The position numbers and the translations under genes were made by a program. From Mastigamoeba balamuthi (taxonomy: Eukaryota; Evosea; Mastigamoebida; Mastigamoebidae): DNA of 64,000 nt. Below the pieces are notes generated by a model. The model was given only the letters and a program-made list of their open reading frames with translations. It did not search any database and was not told the DNA's origin. Positions 20,959 through 30,463 of this stretch are shown one piece after another (positions within the stretch are counted from its first letter, which is position 1; every line of letters begins with the position of its first letter). The stretch is from positions 157,066 to 221,065 of the forward strand of contig CACRSC010000017.1 of the NCBI GenBank assembly GCA_902651635.1, read 5' to 3'.

Positions 20959-22189
20959 ATGGTGGAGGTCTTCCTTCGCGCCGGCGTCTTCACGTGGTCA
21001 CTGGGGTCGAAGACCTTTCACCTGCGAGCCTACGAAAGCCTGTCGGCCCTGCCGCAGTGCGACTTTCTGTACCCCAGGGCCTGTCCCGACGGCACGCGCG
21101 AGGTTGCCGCGGGACAGACACGCGCCGGAATCTTCTTCAGCTGTGAGGGCATCGCCATCCGCGACCGGCGCAGCGGGGCAACTACGGAGGTTCACGGTTA
21201 TGCGGGGAGCTACAGACCGAGAGAGAAGGCTACACCAACCGACCGCACCAAAGACGATGGCGACGACGTGTACGACCACGTCAAGTCGCTGCCGCACGCT
21301 GTGGCGCCCATTTTCTCCCAAGACGACTCGGACCCGTTCCTGGCGGCCGTGCGAGCGGGCCTGGGCTACACAGTCCCGGTCCCGATAACCGTGGACGCCA
21401 CGGTTCCTCTGAAGATCTTCAAGGACAAGGGCGGGAGGATGATCCGCGTGGTCACAGTGCTTCCCGAGGGCAGGCAACCGCTGCGCCTGCTCCTGAAGGT
21501 GTCCAACGACATGCGCAAGCTGTTCCGCGAGTGGGCCAAGTGCGAGATCATGACGCAGCTGTCCACGGCTGGGCCCGTCTTCGTCGCCCCACTTCCGTTC
21601 CCGCGCGGCTTCTTTTGGTGCCGCGAGAACAAGGAGCGAGACCTCAGGATGCTGGCGTTCCTCGCGATACCGTTTGTCCCCTCGGTCAACCTCGGCGACA
21701 TCAGTACCGCGGACGCAGAGCGGTTTGGCATGACGGAGGCAGACTGGCTGTGCGGCCTCTACGACGTCACCATTGCCATGTACCACCTGCGCCCCAACCA
21801 AGTGCTGCCCGACGTGTGCATGATGTACCACGACCTCGAGCCGGACCAGGTGTTGCTCACGGAGCAAAAGAGGCTGCGCTTCATCGACCTGGGGCTTGCT
21901 GAGGTCACGTACGTCGACCAGGAGACCCTGGCCCACATTACTCTACCCAGCTCGTCCATGTCACCTGAGGTTGAGGACCTCGTCTCTGTCGTGCGCAAGG
22001 TCATGAGCTTCATTAAATCGCCAGAACTCCTCGCATCTCTTTCTGTCCGTTCTCGTTTGTCTTGCTCGTTCTCACCAGCCGATTCAGGAACTGGATTTCT
22101 GCGAAATTGACCTGCGCATCATCAATCGCCTCCGTCCACTGGTTACTGCAAGGGGGGTAACACTCAGAAACTTCGACCCCATTCCGTGA
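20959..22189 (+). CDS. Divergent protein-kinase-fold protein
   Basis: The protein has a kinase-like layout without the standard signatures. LRLLLKVS about residue 180 could be the beta-3 Lys. YHDLEPDQVLL resembles the catalytic loop HxDLxxxNxL with Gln in place of Asn. IDLGLAEVTY stands where DFG would be. The N-terminal ~150 residues (FTWSLGSKTFHLRAYESL) are unassigned. One intron near the end (about 22044-22079, gtccgt...accag) extends the protein by IQELDFCEIDLRIINRLR to TGA 22187-22189. Without it the frame stops at 22110. About 400 residues. It sits between SDHB and the decayed SDHB/URI copy. The fold is inference from motif order. It may be active with altered metal binding, or a pseudokinase. 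Confidence 0.6.
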
Positions 22190-22350
22190 AGGTTCTCTTC
22201 CCTCTCGCGGTCCGAACAGATACCAATGTCACACTCTCTCCGGGACATGATTGCCTTGAATCAGGGGCAACTAGTTCGCTCTTATACTTGCGAACGTTCC
22301 TGTGCTTCTGTGTTTATCGCCGAGCCGCTGGCGTGTTTCTGAGTCTCAGA

Positions 22351-22466
22351 CGGAGCAGATCGACATGTGCACCGAGCAGCCCACGTCGGGAAGCATCGCG
22401 AATGTCAGCAAGACCAAGCCGTCGTGTTTTGCTCATCTGGTTCTCTTTCCGCCAATACGGCAGATC
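22351..22466 (+). pseudogene. Decayed copy of the URI 3' end
   Basis: This stretch matches the last ~145 bp of URI and its 3' flank (19430-19576). The shared coding string MC(V/T)EQPTSG is followed by the same K(I/T)KPS segment and the same CTCTTTCCGCCA 3' flank. The copy lacks the bases covering the URI stop and has many substitutions. It is a relic without a gene body. The next segment of the parent block (the SDHB 3' end) resumes only at 23463, after an insertion carrying the 2H-type gene. Confidence 0.8.
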
Positions 22467-22524
22467 CCAGATCCCCGATTTTCCTTCAAGAGATTTTCCC
22501 GACGTTTCCTCGCAAGAAATACGG

Positions 22525-23401
22525 ATGCACCGCACCGCGACTCTCCTGCTGGCGGCGATCGCCATGCTGTCCTCTGCGGTACTCATCGCCTCCTCGCGTT
22601 GGCACGCAGCACGTTCGTTTCTGACCGTGGGAGGCAGACTGTCTACGACATCCACCTGAAGCTGGGGCCCCGCGTGGAGGCCTCCGTCGAGGCCTTTGCC
22701 CAGCGCGCCCAGGAGCTGTGCCCCGCCGACGAGATACAGTTCACGTGGGCCGTGCCCCACGTGACGCTCTACCAGACCGACTTCAACGAGGGCTCCATGC
22801 CGCAAGTTGTCGCCGCGTGCGTCGGTGTCCACACCCACACTGCCCCACGGGCACTGCCGCCTCCGACTGACGCCGTCGCCGCCGTCTCCCCCTCCTCTTA
22901 CTTGACGTCACAGGATGAACGACCTCGCGCCCAAGCTCGCGGCTTGCGAAGTGCAGCTGGGGAAGCCGATCCTGTCGGGGCAGTACTTCATGCTCGACGT
23001 GGCCCTGACGGACTGCCTGCAAACGCTGAGCGACTCGGTCGTCACCGCCACCTACCAGTGGCACAACGCGTCTCAGCCTATCCCCGACTGGGTCATTACC
23101 TCGCCGGATGCAGAGGAGCTCATCGCCATGTTTAAGACATACGGCAGCCCGAACGTCTTCAAGAACTTTCAGCCGCAGTGAGTCTCAGTTGCTCTCCGCC
23201 TGTCCGCCTGCCTCGCTTACCAGCGCACAACCCACCAGCGTGACGGCCGCGTGGGACAGTGTCGACGACATGAAGCCTCTGCTCAGCGTCCCCTATGATC
23301 GCGCTGTCGACACGTCTCTGTATATTGGCATCGGGCTCGTCGGTGTGCACGGGACTGTTATGCGGGGTCAGGATGTCGCAGTCTACCCGTTGGCACAGTG
23401 A
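22525..23401 (+). CDS. Secreted 2H-phosphoesterase-like protein
   Basis: Proteins of the 2H superfamily (LigT, CPDase and relatives) carry two HxT/S motifs that act on cyclic phosphate or 2'-5' linkages. Here the first motif is PHVTLYQTDF. The second, QPHVTAAWDS, appears only after splicing (CA|GTGAGT...ACCAG|C restores His). Exon 1 encodes a signal peptide (MHRTATLLLAAIAMLSSA). The next exon begins TVYDIHLKLG. A third intron ends cacag before MNDLAPKLAACEVQLG. About 190 residues, a usual length for the fold. The gene lies precisely between the URI-tail relic and the SDHB relic, so it arrived there after, or together with, the duplication. Export is inferred from the signal peptide. Substrate unknown. 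Confidence 0.72.
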
Positions 23402-23462
23402 AACAACCGCGTTAACGCTTGACCACCGGGTTATTCCTGGTCAGCTACGGGCAGCCGGGAAT

Positions 23463-24156
23463 CACAGGCTTCAACAACCAGACATGGTCGCAACAAGGCT
23501 TTATTCATCGTGCTTTTACGGCGATTCCACAGCTTATTGCGCTCCGAGTGCACCGACTTTGCTGCGTCGAGGTGCTTTGGGCAGGCAGCGTCGCAAGTGT
23601 GGATTGTGAGATCTTATTGGCTGCAAACAGGCGGTTAGTGACAGCAGGTGGGCTGTGGTACCTGCCCGTACTTCTTCTGAAGGGTCATTCCTGAGCTCGT
23701 CCAGCCTCTGCTGTGTGGCGGCGTCCCTTGAGTCCGAGAGCCACCTGCGCGCTTTGAGCAGGGCAGAGGCTGGGCGCTCGGGAACGACCCCTTCAAAGGT
23801 GCGACCACCGCACTCACGTTTGTTTGCAGATGGACCTTTGAACCTCCAGTCCGCATCTTCGGACCACCAAAACGATGTGCCGACCCCGAGCAGCACGCAC
23901 AGCACACACTCACACGAGCCTCCCAGCACGCAGCGGAATGACAGCGTGGGGTCGCAGCAGCGTCGAGCACCATCGGCCCGAACTTGCCCGTGTCGCACGA
24001 GCCCGCGAGGCCAGCACGGGAGGACTCCCGTTGGCTTCTGGCGCATACTTGACACAGATTCTACCAAGGGAATCGTGATTTTTGTATTCTCCTGATTTTT
24101 CCCTTCCCCCTTCGCCCGGGATTCTGGGGCCCGGGGTCGATTGACTCTTACGCGGG
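23463..24156 (-). pseudogene. Decayed partial copy of SDHB with its promoter end
   Basis: The copy starts at CACAGGCTTCAACAACCAGAC, matching the SDHB 3' flank at 19574. It keeps the degraded last exon with TTTATTCATCGTGC, the exon preceding it (GAGCTCGTCCAGCCTCTGCT), then CCTCCAGTCCGCATC and GCGGAATGACAGCGTGGGGTC. It ends with the 5' flank string GGGGTCGATTGA seen at 20921. Several internal blocks, including most of the [2Fe-2S] exon, are missing, and the frame is broken at many points. A ~50-bp piece near 23780-23830 matches the parent's intron/exon edge but in inverted orientation. SDHB is a host gene; this is a non-functional segmental duplicate. Confidence 0.85.
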
Positions 24157-24387
24157 GAAGTGTACGTGTGTGCTGGGGGTCCCAGTGAGGGGAGTACCGT
24201 GTTGTGAGAGCGTCTCTTCTTTCTTTCTGCTTTTTTTCTTTCTCTTAAGGACAAATACGCGTGCGGGAAGGGATGCCCATGCATGTATGGGATTGAGGCG
24301 TGGGAGCAGACACCCCGCCAGGGGGAGGGTGTGGAGCACCAGGGAGTGAGAGTGAGATGAGGGGTGTGTTGCCTTGGCGCTTCCTCT

Positions 24388-25668
24388 TTACATATTGGAG
24401 AAGTCGATCGGGTGCTGGAACGAGAACAGCCCGCCCGACGTCGAGTCGGCGAGCCCGAAGATGGCGCTCTGGGACGGCAGCGGCGTCGCGAAGCCCGTCT
24501 CGTCTACGTCGTCGTCGGTGCGCTGGCGCTTGAGCGACGGCTGCATCCCGCTGTCGCTGCTGCTCTGGTCCTCGTCGGCGGGCCCGAGGTCGCGGTCCTC
24601 CTCGCCGGCCCCGAACACCGAGCACACGTCGTCCTCGGGCTCCGAGACCGAGACGAGGTCGGGCATGAGCCCCGGCGCCGCGGCCGCCACGAGTGCCTGC
24701 TGCCCCGCGGCGCCCTGCTGCTGCTGCTGCTGCTGCTGCTGCCTCATCCTGGCGGCGTAGAGCGAGCCGAAGAGGTCCTCGGGCGGCGCCGTCTGGATGA
24801 CGGGCCTCTCGACGGGCGGCGGCGGCGCCTGCGTGTCGAGCGGCGTCGCCATCTCGTACGGCGTCATCATGGGGTCGCCCAGCGCGCTGGCGGCCGCGCC
24901 GATGAGCCCGCCGGCCACGCCGACCGACACGCGCTGCGGCTGGGCGAGCGCCGCGTGGTGGTTCCTGCGCGAGCGCTGCGCCGAGTCGAGCAGCCTGAGC
25001 GCCGACTGCAGCTCGGTCCTCAGCGGCATCAGCGGCGCAGAGGCGTCGCCCGAGAACTGCGACGGCGGGGCCGCCAGGAAGCGCTCGAGCTGCTTGAGCG
25101 CCGTGCTGAGCTGGCGCGACAGCACGCGCGCCGGCGACGACGCGGTGCCCTGCGGCGGCGCGCCGTCGCCCGTGTCGAAGTGGCTCCACGGCATGATGAA
25201 GTCGCCGTGGACCGAGCGCTCGCACTGGCAGCACAGCACCACGCGGACCTCGATCGTCGTCGACGGCGCCTTGGGCGCCCCCTGCGCCGTCGGGTTGCCG
25301 TAGCGCACGAGCGCCGTCTTGTTGCCCGCGTCGAGCCGCAGGACCTCGATCGGCGCGGACGTCGTCCGGCGCGTCACGATCGCGACCATCGGGAACGCCG
25401 CGTGGTGCGTCGCCACGCGCCTGCGCACCTCGTCGGCGGCGCTCTCGGACCGCGGCGACGCGGCGCCCGTGTTGCGGAACGCGCGGATGGCGCTCAGCGA
25501 GATGACGCGCTGGTTCTTGTCGATCGACCGCTCAAAGTCGGCGAGCAGCTGCGCGTTCTCGTTGGTCAGCTCCGCGGGGTTGAACAGGCAGTCCTCGAGC
25601 AGCGCGCGCCTCACGGTGCCCTTGCCGTCGAGCGTCTCGATCGCGATTGCAGTCTGGCGGCGGTTCAT
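24388..25668 (-). CDS. Unknown nuclear-type protein with poly-Gln tract
   Basis: A single uninterrupted 426-residue frame from ATG 25668. The N-terminal ~170 residues look folded (AIAIETLDGKGTVRRALLED, VEVLRL, TIEVRVVLCCQCERSVHG). The pair VLCCQC could bind metal. The middle is Ala/Pro-rich, with a nine-Gln run encoded by CAG repeats (24715-24743). The C-terminus is acidic and includes a basic cluster (LKRQRTDDD) that could be a nuclear localisation signal. I do not recognise a family. A transcription or chromatin role is only a guess from composition. The absence of introns is unusual for its neighbours. Its upstream flank (25669-26056) holds short AT-rich strings such as GGAGATAAATATAGCG. 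Confidence 0.75.
   Translation of the reverse strand: MNRRQTAIAIETLDGKGTVRRALLEDCLFNPAELTNENAQLLADFERSIDKNQRVISLSAIRAFRNTGAASPRSESAADEVRRRVATHHAAFPMVAIVTRRTTSAPIEVLRLDAGNKTALVRYGNPTAQGAPKAPSTTIEVRVVLCCQCERSVHGDFIMPWSHFDTGDGAPPQGTASSPARVLSRQLSTALKQLERFLAAPPSQFSGDASAPLMPLRTELQSALRLLDSAQRSRRNHHAALAQPQRVSVGVAGGLIGAAASALGDPMMTPYEMATPLDTQAPPPPVERPVIQTAPPEDLFGSLYAARMRQQQQQQQQQGAAGQQALVAAAAPGLMPDLVSVSEPEDDVCSVFGAGEEDRDLGPADEDQSSSDSGMQPSLKRQRTDDDVDETGFATPLPSQSAIFGLADSTSGGLFSFQHPIDFSNM
24715..24743. repeat. CTG/CAG trinucleotide microsatellite
   Basis: About nine uninterrupted CTG units (CAG on the coding minus strand) encode poly-Gln in the unknown protein. Such repeats are prone to length variation. 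Confidence 0.85.
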
Positions 25669-26056
25669 CGTCGGTTTTCAGAGACGGGGGGGCTTTTTTG
25701 CGCTTTTCCTCTTGGATTACTTGATTGAAACCGAAAGAAAAGCAAATAAATCTGAAATAAAAAAGGCTTCGGTCGTGTGCGGCCGGGTTTTGGCGGGGGC
25801 CTGTGGGGCTGCTGGTGGTGGCACGGCTGTGTGTGTGCGCGCGCGGGGCTCCGGTGTGCGCGTGTGTTTCTGTTCTTTACTTTACGCTCGGGGGGTTCTG
25901 AGCGCCAACAAGGAGAGCTTTTTTCTTTTGAAGACCCGCTGTATCTTCGACTTCTTACGCACAACAGAATCTGGAGATAAATATAGCGCCGCGGCGCTGG
26001 GGGGACCCCACGGGTGAACCAGTGCCGAATTCTCTGGAGTGGCGGAGTGCAGTGTT
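25669..26056. promoter_or_regulatory. AT-richer upstream region of the poly-Gln gene
   Basis: About 390 bp with no coding signal, distinctly lower in GC than the flanking genes. It holds GAAATAAAAAAGG and GAATCTGGAGATAAATATA strings. The position suggests the promoter of the minus-strand gene starting at 25668. Confidence 0.35.
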
Positions 26057-26501
26057 TTACGAAAATAAAGCCCGAGGGCGGAAGCGGGCGAGCGGGCGTA
26101 CAGAGCGGGCGGTGCGCTCTCGCGGTGCGACCGGGGGCGACCTCGGCGAGGGCGTCGAAGGGACGTAGGGTGAAGAGGAGGAGCTAAACATGAGTGCTGG
26201 CGGTGTCGTTGTGTCGGCGTCGCATGTAGCAGCGTCGACGGCTATGCCCTGCAGGGGGCTGTCGCTGATCACTTGTTGCTGTTGCTGTTGCTGTGGGGAG
26301 TAGACGGCGGGTTGTTGCTGTAGTGGCTTCGGGGAGATGATGCTGGCGAGCCATTCCTGGGGAATGCGCTTCCTGTGCTGGTGTGGTGTTGCCCTTGGGG
26401 TGCTTGTGCTGGCGGACGGCTGTGGAGCCGCCCTTCGCTCACGCGCAGTACATCTCGAACAGGCTAGAGCCGCGATGGCTTCTGGCGAGCAATAGAGCAG
26501 C
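26057..26501 (-). CDS. Possible exon(s) of a small unannotated gene
   Basis: The frame is open on the minus strand from 26501 down to TAA 26057-26059, about 148 codons with no ATG near its start. It begins LLYCSPEAIAALACSRCTA, with two Cys in CSRC. It continues IPQEWLASIISPKPLQQQ, a short Gln run, then a Ser/Pro-rich tail (SSSSSPYVPSTPSPRSP). Amino-acid order looks protein-like and GC is high at third positions, but an upstream exon with a start could not be fixed. It could equally be a chance open frame in the 1.1-kb gap between the poly-Gln gene and the transporter. The rest of that gap (26502-26786) shows nothing else. Confidence 0.3.
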
Positions 26502-26786
26502 TTAGGCCGAAGAGATCACAGGGGGGCGGATCGCCGCGGGAGTCGCTGAGGCGCTCGCCCTCTGTGAAGATAAGATGTGGGCTACTGTCTTTCAAGCGAT
26601 CGGGGGTCTATCATAACGCCTCCACGTCACTCAATTGGAGGATCAATGCGTCATTCTGACGCAACGGCCCCCTACGGAGCAAAATATCTCCCTGCGGCGC
26701 CGTGCCGTCCGAGCGGCGCACCCGCCGCGCGTTGCCGCGCGCCCCCGGCGCCGCTGCGCCGGTGGAGCAGATATATTCTGGATTTC

Positions 26787-28137
26787 CTATTTTGCGGGGG
26801 CTCGGGGGGAATTGAACCCGGTCCACGGCTCCGTGGGCCCCGTGATCGTGCACTGCGCTGGCGGCGGAACTTCCACCAAGCCTATGTCGCCGATATCCGG
26901 ATCGGGCTCGACCATACCTGCGAGCCCCCGCGGGCGCAACCGCAGCCTTCTTCGGAGCCCCGCGAGCAGCCTCTGCTCGCCTTCGCGCGTCGACACGTCC
27001 GCGAGGACGAACGCCGACGCCACGAGCACCGTTCCGACGACGAAGCGGGCCTCGAACGAGCGCCAGCCGAGCACCGAGTCGACCAGCAGCGCGAACGGGA
27101 TGGTGAGGGACATGGCGAAGGTGGCCACCAGCGGCGAGGTGAGGAAGACGGCCTTGCTCCACAGCACGGTGCTCAGCACGCTGCCGACCAGCGCGTTGCC
27201 CACGACCGTCGCCCAGACGGCGAACGGCGCGGCCATGGCCTCCCTGAGCCGCGTGGCGCCGAGGACGGCGAAGACGGGGCTCAGCGCGGCCGCGCAGACG
27301 AGCCCCGCGACCCCGAAGAACATCGGCAGCGACACGCGGCTCTCGTCGGGGAGGCTCCTGCGCAGGTACGTCACGTAGCACGCGTACGTCGCGGCCGAGC
27401 CCAGGGCCGCCGCGTTGCCGAGCACCGTGTCGCGCTCGCCCCTGCCGTCGATGGCGACCAGGGCCACCCCCCCGATGCTCAGCGCAGCCGCCGCCACCTT
27501 GCCGTCTGCGAGAGCGACCCGAGACGAGTCACCCGGGGCGAGTGGGATAGGGGGCACACAGGTGAAGGCCTCGGTCTTGAAGGCAGTGCCGAGGACGAGG
27601 GTCCACAGAGCCGACGTGGAGCTGAGGACGGTGCTGGACGAGACCGACGTGGTGTCGAGGGCGACGTTGAAGAGGTAGTTGGCGCCGAAGAACATCGGGC
27701 TGAACAGCACCGCCTTGCGCGCGAGCTCCCCGAGCGGCATGGGCCCCGCGGAGCCCTCCGCGCCCCCGCGCAGGCCGCCGCCGCCCGCGTCGCCGCAGGC
27801 AGCGCGGAGCAGCGCGCGCCACCGCCCGACGAACAGAAACCCCGCGAGGAACACAGTGAACAGGGCCGTGCAGATGTAGCTGCGGCCAGAGGGAGCGGGT
27901 TGGGCCGACTGAGACGACGTGAGGAGCCACAAGTCTCCCCCCACCCCCCCATGCAACGCAGTGACGCAGTGCGCACGTGAGGACAAAGGGGTCGCTGATG
28001 GCGGTGGTGACGAGGATGTAGTGGCTGACGGCGGAGGAGGCCACCCAGATGGCCGCCACGAGCAGCAGGAGGCACATGCCCGACACGCTGTGCACGCTCG
28101 CCGCCAGCGGCGGGGAGCGCGCTGCCTGCGCGGGCAT
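26787..28137 (-). CDS. SLC35F/EamA-type membrane transporter
   Basis: A drug/metabolite transporter superfamily protein with about ten membrane helices, of the kind that moves nucleotide sugars or other solutes across endomembranes. The SLC35F5-like signature is FGANYLFNVALDTTSVSSST followed by VLSSTSALWTLVLGTAFKTE. Later helices include SIGGVALVAIDGRG, VCAAALSPVFAVLG and TVLVASAFVLADVS. Three exons: 28137 to about 27976, about 27885 to 27566, and about 27510 to 26787. Junctions are CAC|GTGCGC...CCGCAG and ACCT|GTGTGC...TCGCAG. About 390 residues, the usual length. It ends in a hydrophilic Arg- and Pro-rich tail, probably cytosolic. The gene diverges from the unknown gene at 28419. Substrate cannot be deduced. 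Confidence 0.85.
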
Positions 28138-28172
28138 CCGCGCGGTGGGGGCGGACGTAATTAAATCTGCAG

Positions 28173-28191
28173 CAGATTCCGATATCTTGAG
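28173..28191. promoter_or_regulatory. GATATC-type motif in a divergent promoter
   Basis: CAGATTCCGATATCTTGAG lies 36 bp upstream of the transporter ATG and 228 bp upstream of the gene at 28419. It resembles GGATTTTCGTATCTTGGG at 53356. Role inferred from recurrence. Confidence 0.4.
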
Positions 28192-28418
28192 TTTCTGGGT
28201 TCCACATCAACGCGCCCGTGCTCGTGGCTCCGCCCCCACGAGCTAGCGCCGAGCGTCCGTTGCGGACGGCGAGCAGGTGCCGCTGCCTTTGGTGCTGCAG
28301 CATTCCAACCACCACAAATAGATCTCTTGTCTTGTGTGTGCGCATCACAGCAACCACGCGCGGTGCGTTTAATTATCAGATCGACAGCCAACCGCCGGGC
28401 AACCCGAGAGAAGCGAGA

Positions 28419-29951
28419 ATGGACCCCAAGAGCATCGAGCTGCCCACCGTCGAGGGCGCCGCCGAGGCCGACCCCTTCGACAGCGAGATCGACGCGCGCC
28501 TGACGTCCGAGGCCTCTGCGCAGTCGCTCTCGTCGGCGGCCGCCATACTCGGCGACTCGCCGCGCCCGTCTCTCGACGAGTCCGACCCCAAGTACTCTGC
28601 GTGGCTCGCCGTCGCCGAGCGCCAGGAGGCCGCCCTCGAGGAGCAGCGCCGCGCCGACGACCGCGCGCTGCGCTCGGTGGCTGCGGATCTGCAGTCGGTT
28701 CTCGCGGCCCCGCGCGACTCGCGCGCGCCGCTGGCGGCGTCGCTGGCGACGGCGATGGCCGCCGAGCTGCGTCTCGACGCGCTCGACGCCGTCTGCGCGA
28801 TGGTCGACCGCGGCGGCAGCGCCGGGCGCAGCGTCTCGTGGAAGGCCGGCGAGGCGGCGCGCGTGGCGCTGCACGACGACGACGCCGCGTCGTACGGCGT
28901 CCTGCTGGCCGCGCTGGCCGCGAGGGTCGCGCTCTCGAGGGCCTCGGCGCCGAGGCTCTTCCTCAGCCTGGGCGCGGCCGCGGCGCGGGGCGACACCGAC
29001 GCCTGCGCGCCGCTCGTCGCGCGGCTGTGTGCGTGCGCCTGGGCCGCAACGTGTCGGCGATNGGTCGACCGCGGCGGCAGCGCCGGGCGCAGCGTCTCGT
29101 GGAAGGCCGGCGAGGCGGCGCGCGTGGCGCTGCACGACGACGACGCCGCGTCGTACGGCGTCCTGCTGGCCGCGCTGGCCGCGAGGGTCGCGCTCTCGAG
29201 GGCCTCGGCGCCGAGGCTCTTCCTCAGCCTGGGCGCGGCCGCGGCACGGGGCGACACCGACGCCTGCGCGCCGCTCGTCGCGCGGCTCTGCGCGAGGCGC
29301 CTGGGCCGCAACGTGTCGGCGATGCTCGCGGAGGTCCTCAGGGAGAAGGACGACTGCGCGGCGGCGACGCTCGTGGCGGCGGGCGCGCCCGTCAGCAACA
29401 GGGACGTCTCGCGCGCGGCGTGCGAGGGGCTCGCGCTGGCGCTGACGGAGATGGCCAGGGCCGGGCACAGGGTCGTCGTCGTGCGCATGCCCATCGACGT
29501 GCCCAGGACCTGCGCCGCCGTCTCGGCCGCCGCGCGCGTGTGCCGGGCGCCCTACGTCGCCGTCGACCTCGAGGGCCCGCTGCTCAGGCGGAGGATCGGC
29601 GAGTTCGCGCAGGCGCTGCCGGGCGAGGAGGAGCTCAGGGAGCTGCGCGCCAGGAGGGCCGTCAGGCGCGGGAGGCTGATCGAGGCGATACGCACAGCTG
29701 CGCTGGGGCTGCACCCGAGGGTCGGCGAGGGCAGCCCGCTGCGCATCGCGCCCGCCGAGGCGCTGTGCAAGTCGTTCCTGGCGCTGCTGGACGAGCCGAT
29801 CGTGGTGACAGACAACGTCGAGCACCTGCTCGAGGGCGAGGAGGAGAAGGAGGAGGCCGAGGCCGATGAGGGCAGGAGCGAGCCCACCACGACTCCCAAG
29901 GCCGGCAGGCATGCGATGAGCGCTAGTAGTGGCTCCTGCTCTGTAATGTAG
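28419..29951 (+). CDS. Unknown helical protein; middle duplicated by an assembly artefact
   Basis: No family recognised. Start ATG 28419 gives MDPKSIELPTVEGAAEADPF. An Ala/Arg-rich helical body follows (AWLAVAERQEAALEEQRRAD, LGRNVSAMLAEVLREKDD, AALGLHPRVGEG), then an acidic tail (GEEEKEEAEADEG). The stretch 28802-29061 is repeated almost exactly at 29063-29323, separated by a single N. The end of the first copy carries a base-level difference that shifts the frame until the N restores it. This looks like two overlapping contig ends placed side by side. Collapsing them leaves a protein of about 424 residues. Intron-free. Function unknown. Confidence 0.7.
   Translation: MDPKSIELPTVEGAAEADPFDSEIDARLTSEASAQSLSSAAAILGDSPRPSLDESDPKYSAWLAVAERQEAALEEQRRADDRALRSVAADLQSVLAAPRDSRAPLAASLATAMAAELRLDALDAVCAMVDRGGSAGRSVSWKAGEAARVALHDDDAASYGVLLAALAARVALSRASAPRLFLSLGAAAARGDTDACAPLVARLCACAWAATCRRXVDRGGSAGRSVSWKAGEAARVALHDDDAASYGVLLAALAARVALSRASAPRLFLSLGAAAARGDTDACAPLVARLCARRLGRNVSAMLAEVLREKDDCAAATLVAAGAPVSNRDVSRAACEGLALALTEMARAGHRVVVVRMPIDVPRTCAAVSAAARVCRAPYVAVDLEGPLLRRRIGEFAQALPGEEELRELRARRAVRRGRLIEAIRTAALGLHPRVGEGSPLRIAPAEALCKSFLALLDEPIVVTDNVEHLLEGEEEKEEAEADEGRSEPTTTPKAGRHAMSASSGSCSVM
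28802..29323. repeat. Two 260-bp tandem copies flanking an N (assembly artefact)
   Basis: Copies at 28802-29061 and 29063-29323 begin GGTCGACCGCGGCGGCAGC and end AACGTGTCGGCGAT. They differ at only a few positions, mostly in the last 50 bases of the first copy. The single N at 29062 marks the join. Confidence 0.85.
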
Positions 29952-30040
29952 CCAGCAGCCACATGGAATACAGATTTCTGGCATTGAGGAACGGCACGAC
30001 GAAGCAGCACACAACAACGCCATTCGCTCAACTCTTCCCG

Positions 30041-30286
30041 ATGTCCTTCACCCACACCCACGTGCTGGAGAGCGACGCCAAGGACAAGAGGGGCGCGCGC
30101 GACCAGAGGGAGCAGGACAAGGTCGAAACCCTCGAGCGCTCCGAGGCCACCGCCGAGGACGCCCGCACGAAGAAGAGGGAGCACTTCGAGCTGGGCAAGA
30201 TGCTGGCCGCCGACCAGGAGGTTCGGGAGTTCAAGGCGCGCGAGCAAGAGCGCCTCGAGACGCTCTCCAAGAAGGGCGAGGCGTAG
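30041..30286 (+). CDS. Small charged helical protein
   Basis: An 81-residue frame from ATG 30041 (MSFTHTHVLESDAKDKRGAR) to TAG 30284-30286. It is made almost wholly of charged helix-forming residues (QREQDKVETLERSEATAED, EQERLETLSKKGEA), consistent with one long helix or coiled coil. An upstream in-frame ATG at 29963 would add 26 residues, but those bases look like leader. No family recognised. The size and charge pattern recall small inhibitor or assembly factors, but nothing specific supports a function. GC-ending codons favour it being real. Confidence 0.55.
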   Translation: MSFTHTHVLESDAKDKRGARDQREQDKVETLERSEATAEDARTKKREHFELGKMLAADQEVREFKAREQERLETLSKKGEA

Positions 30287-30463
30287 CTCTACCGGGGACT
30301 GAGATCCTCATCGACTGAGGCGCGACCAACATAGCCGCAAGTGGAGCGTTTCATACTGCGTGTGTGCATTTGCAGAAGACACTTAAAAGGGACAGCGTCC
30401 AGTCCCAGGAGAGTAGGCTAAGCTTCAAACAGGAGAAACGGTCATTGTCCATCCACGGACAGC

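Noticed and set aside
26780-26850. GTTCAATTC string on the minus strand resembling a tRNA T-loop
   Set aside because: It lies in the coding end of the transporter gene; no acceptor or D-arm partner found at the right distance.
28802-29323. Genuine tandem protein repeat
   Set aside because: DNA-level near-identity, an N at the join and a frame shift in the first copy favour an assembly artefact.
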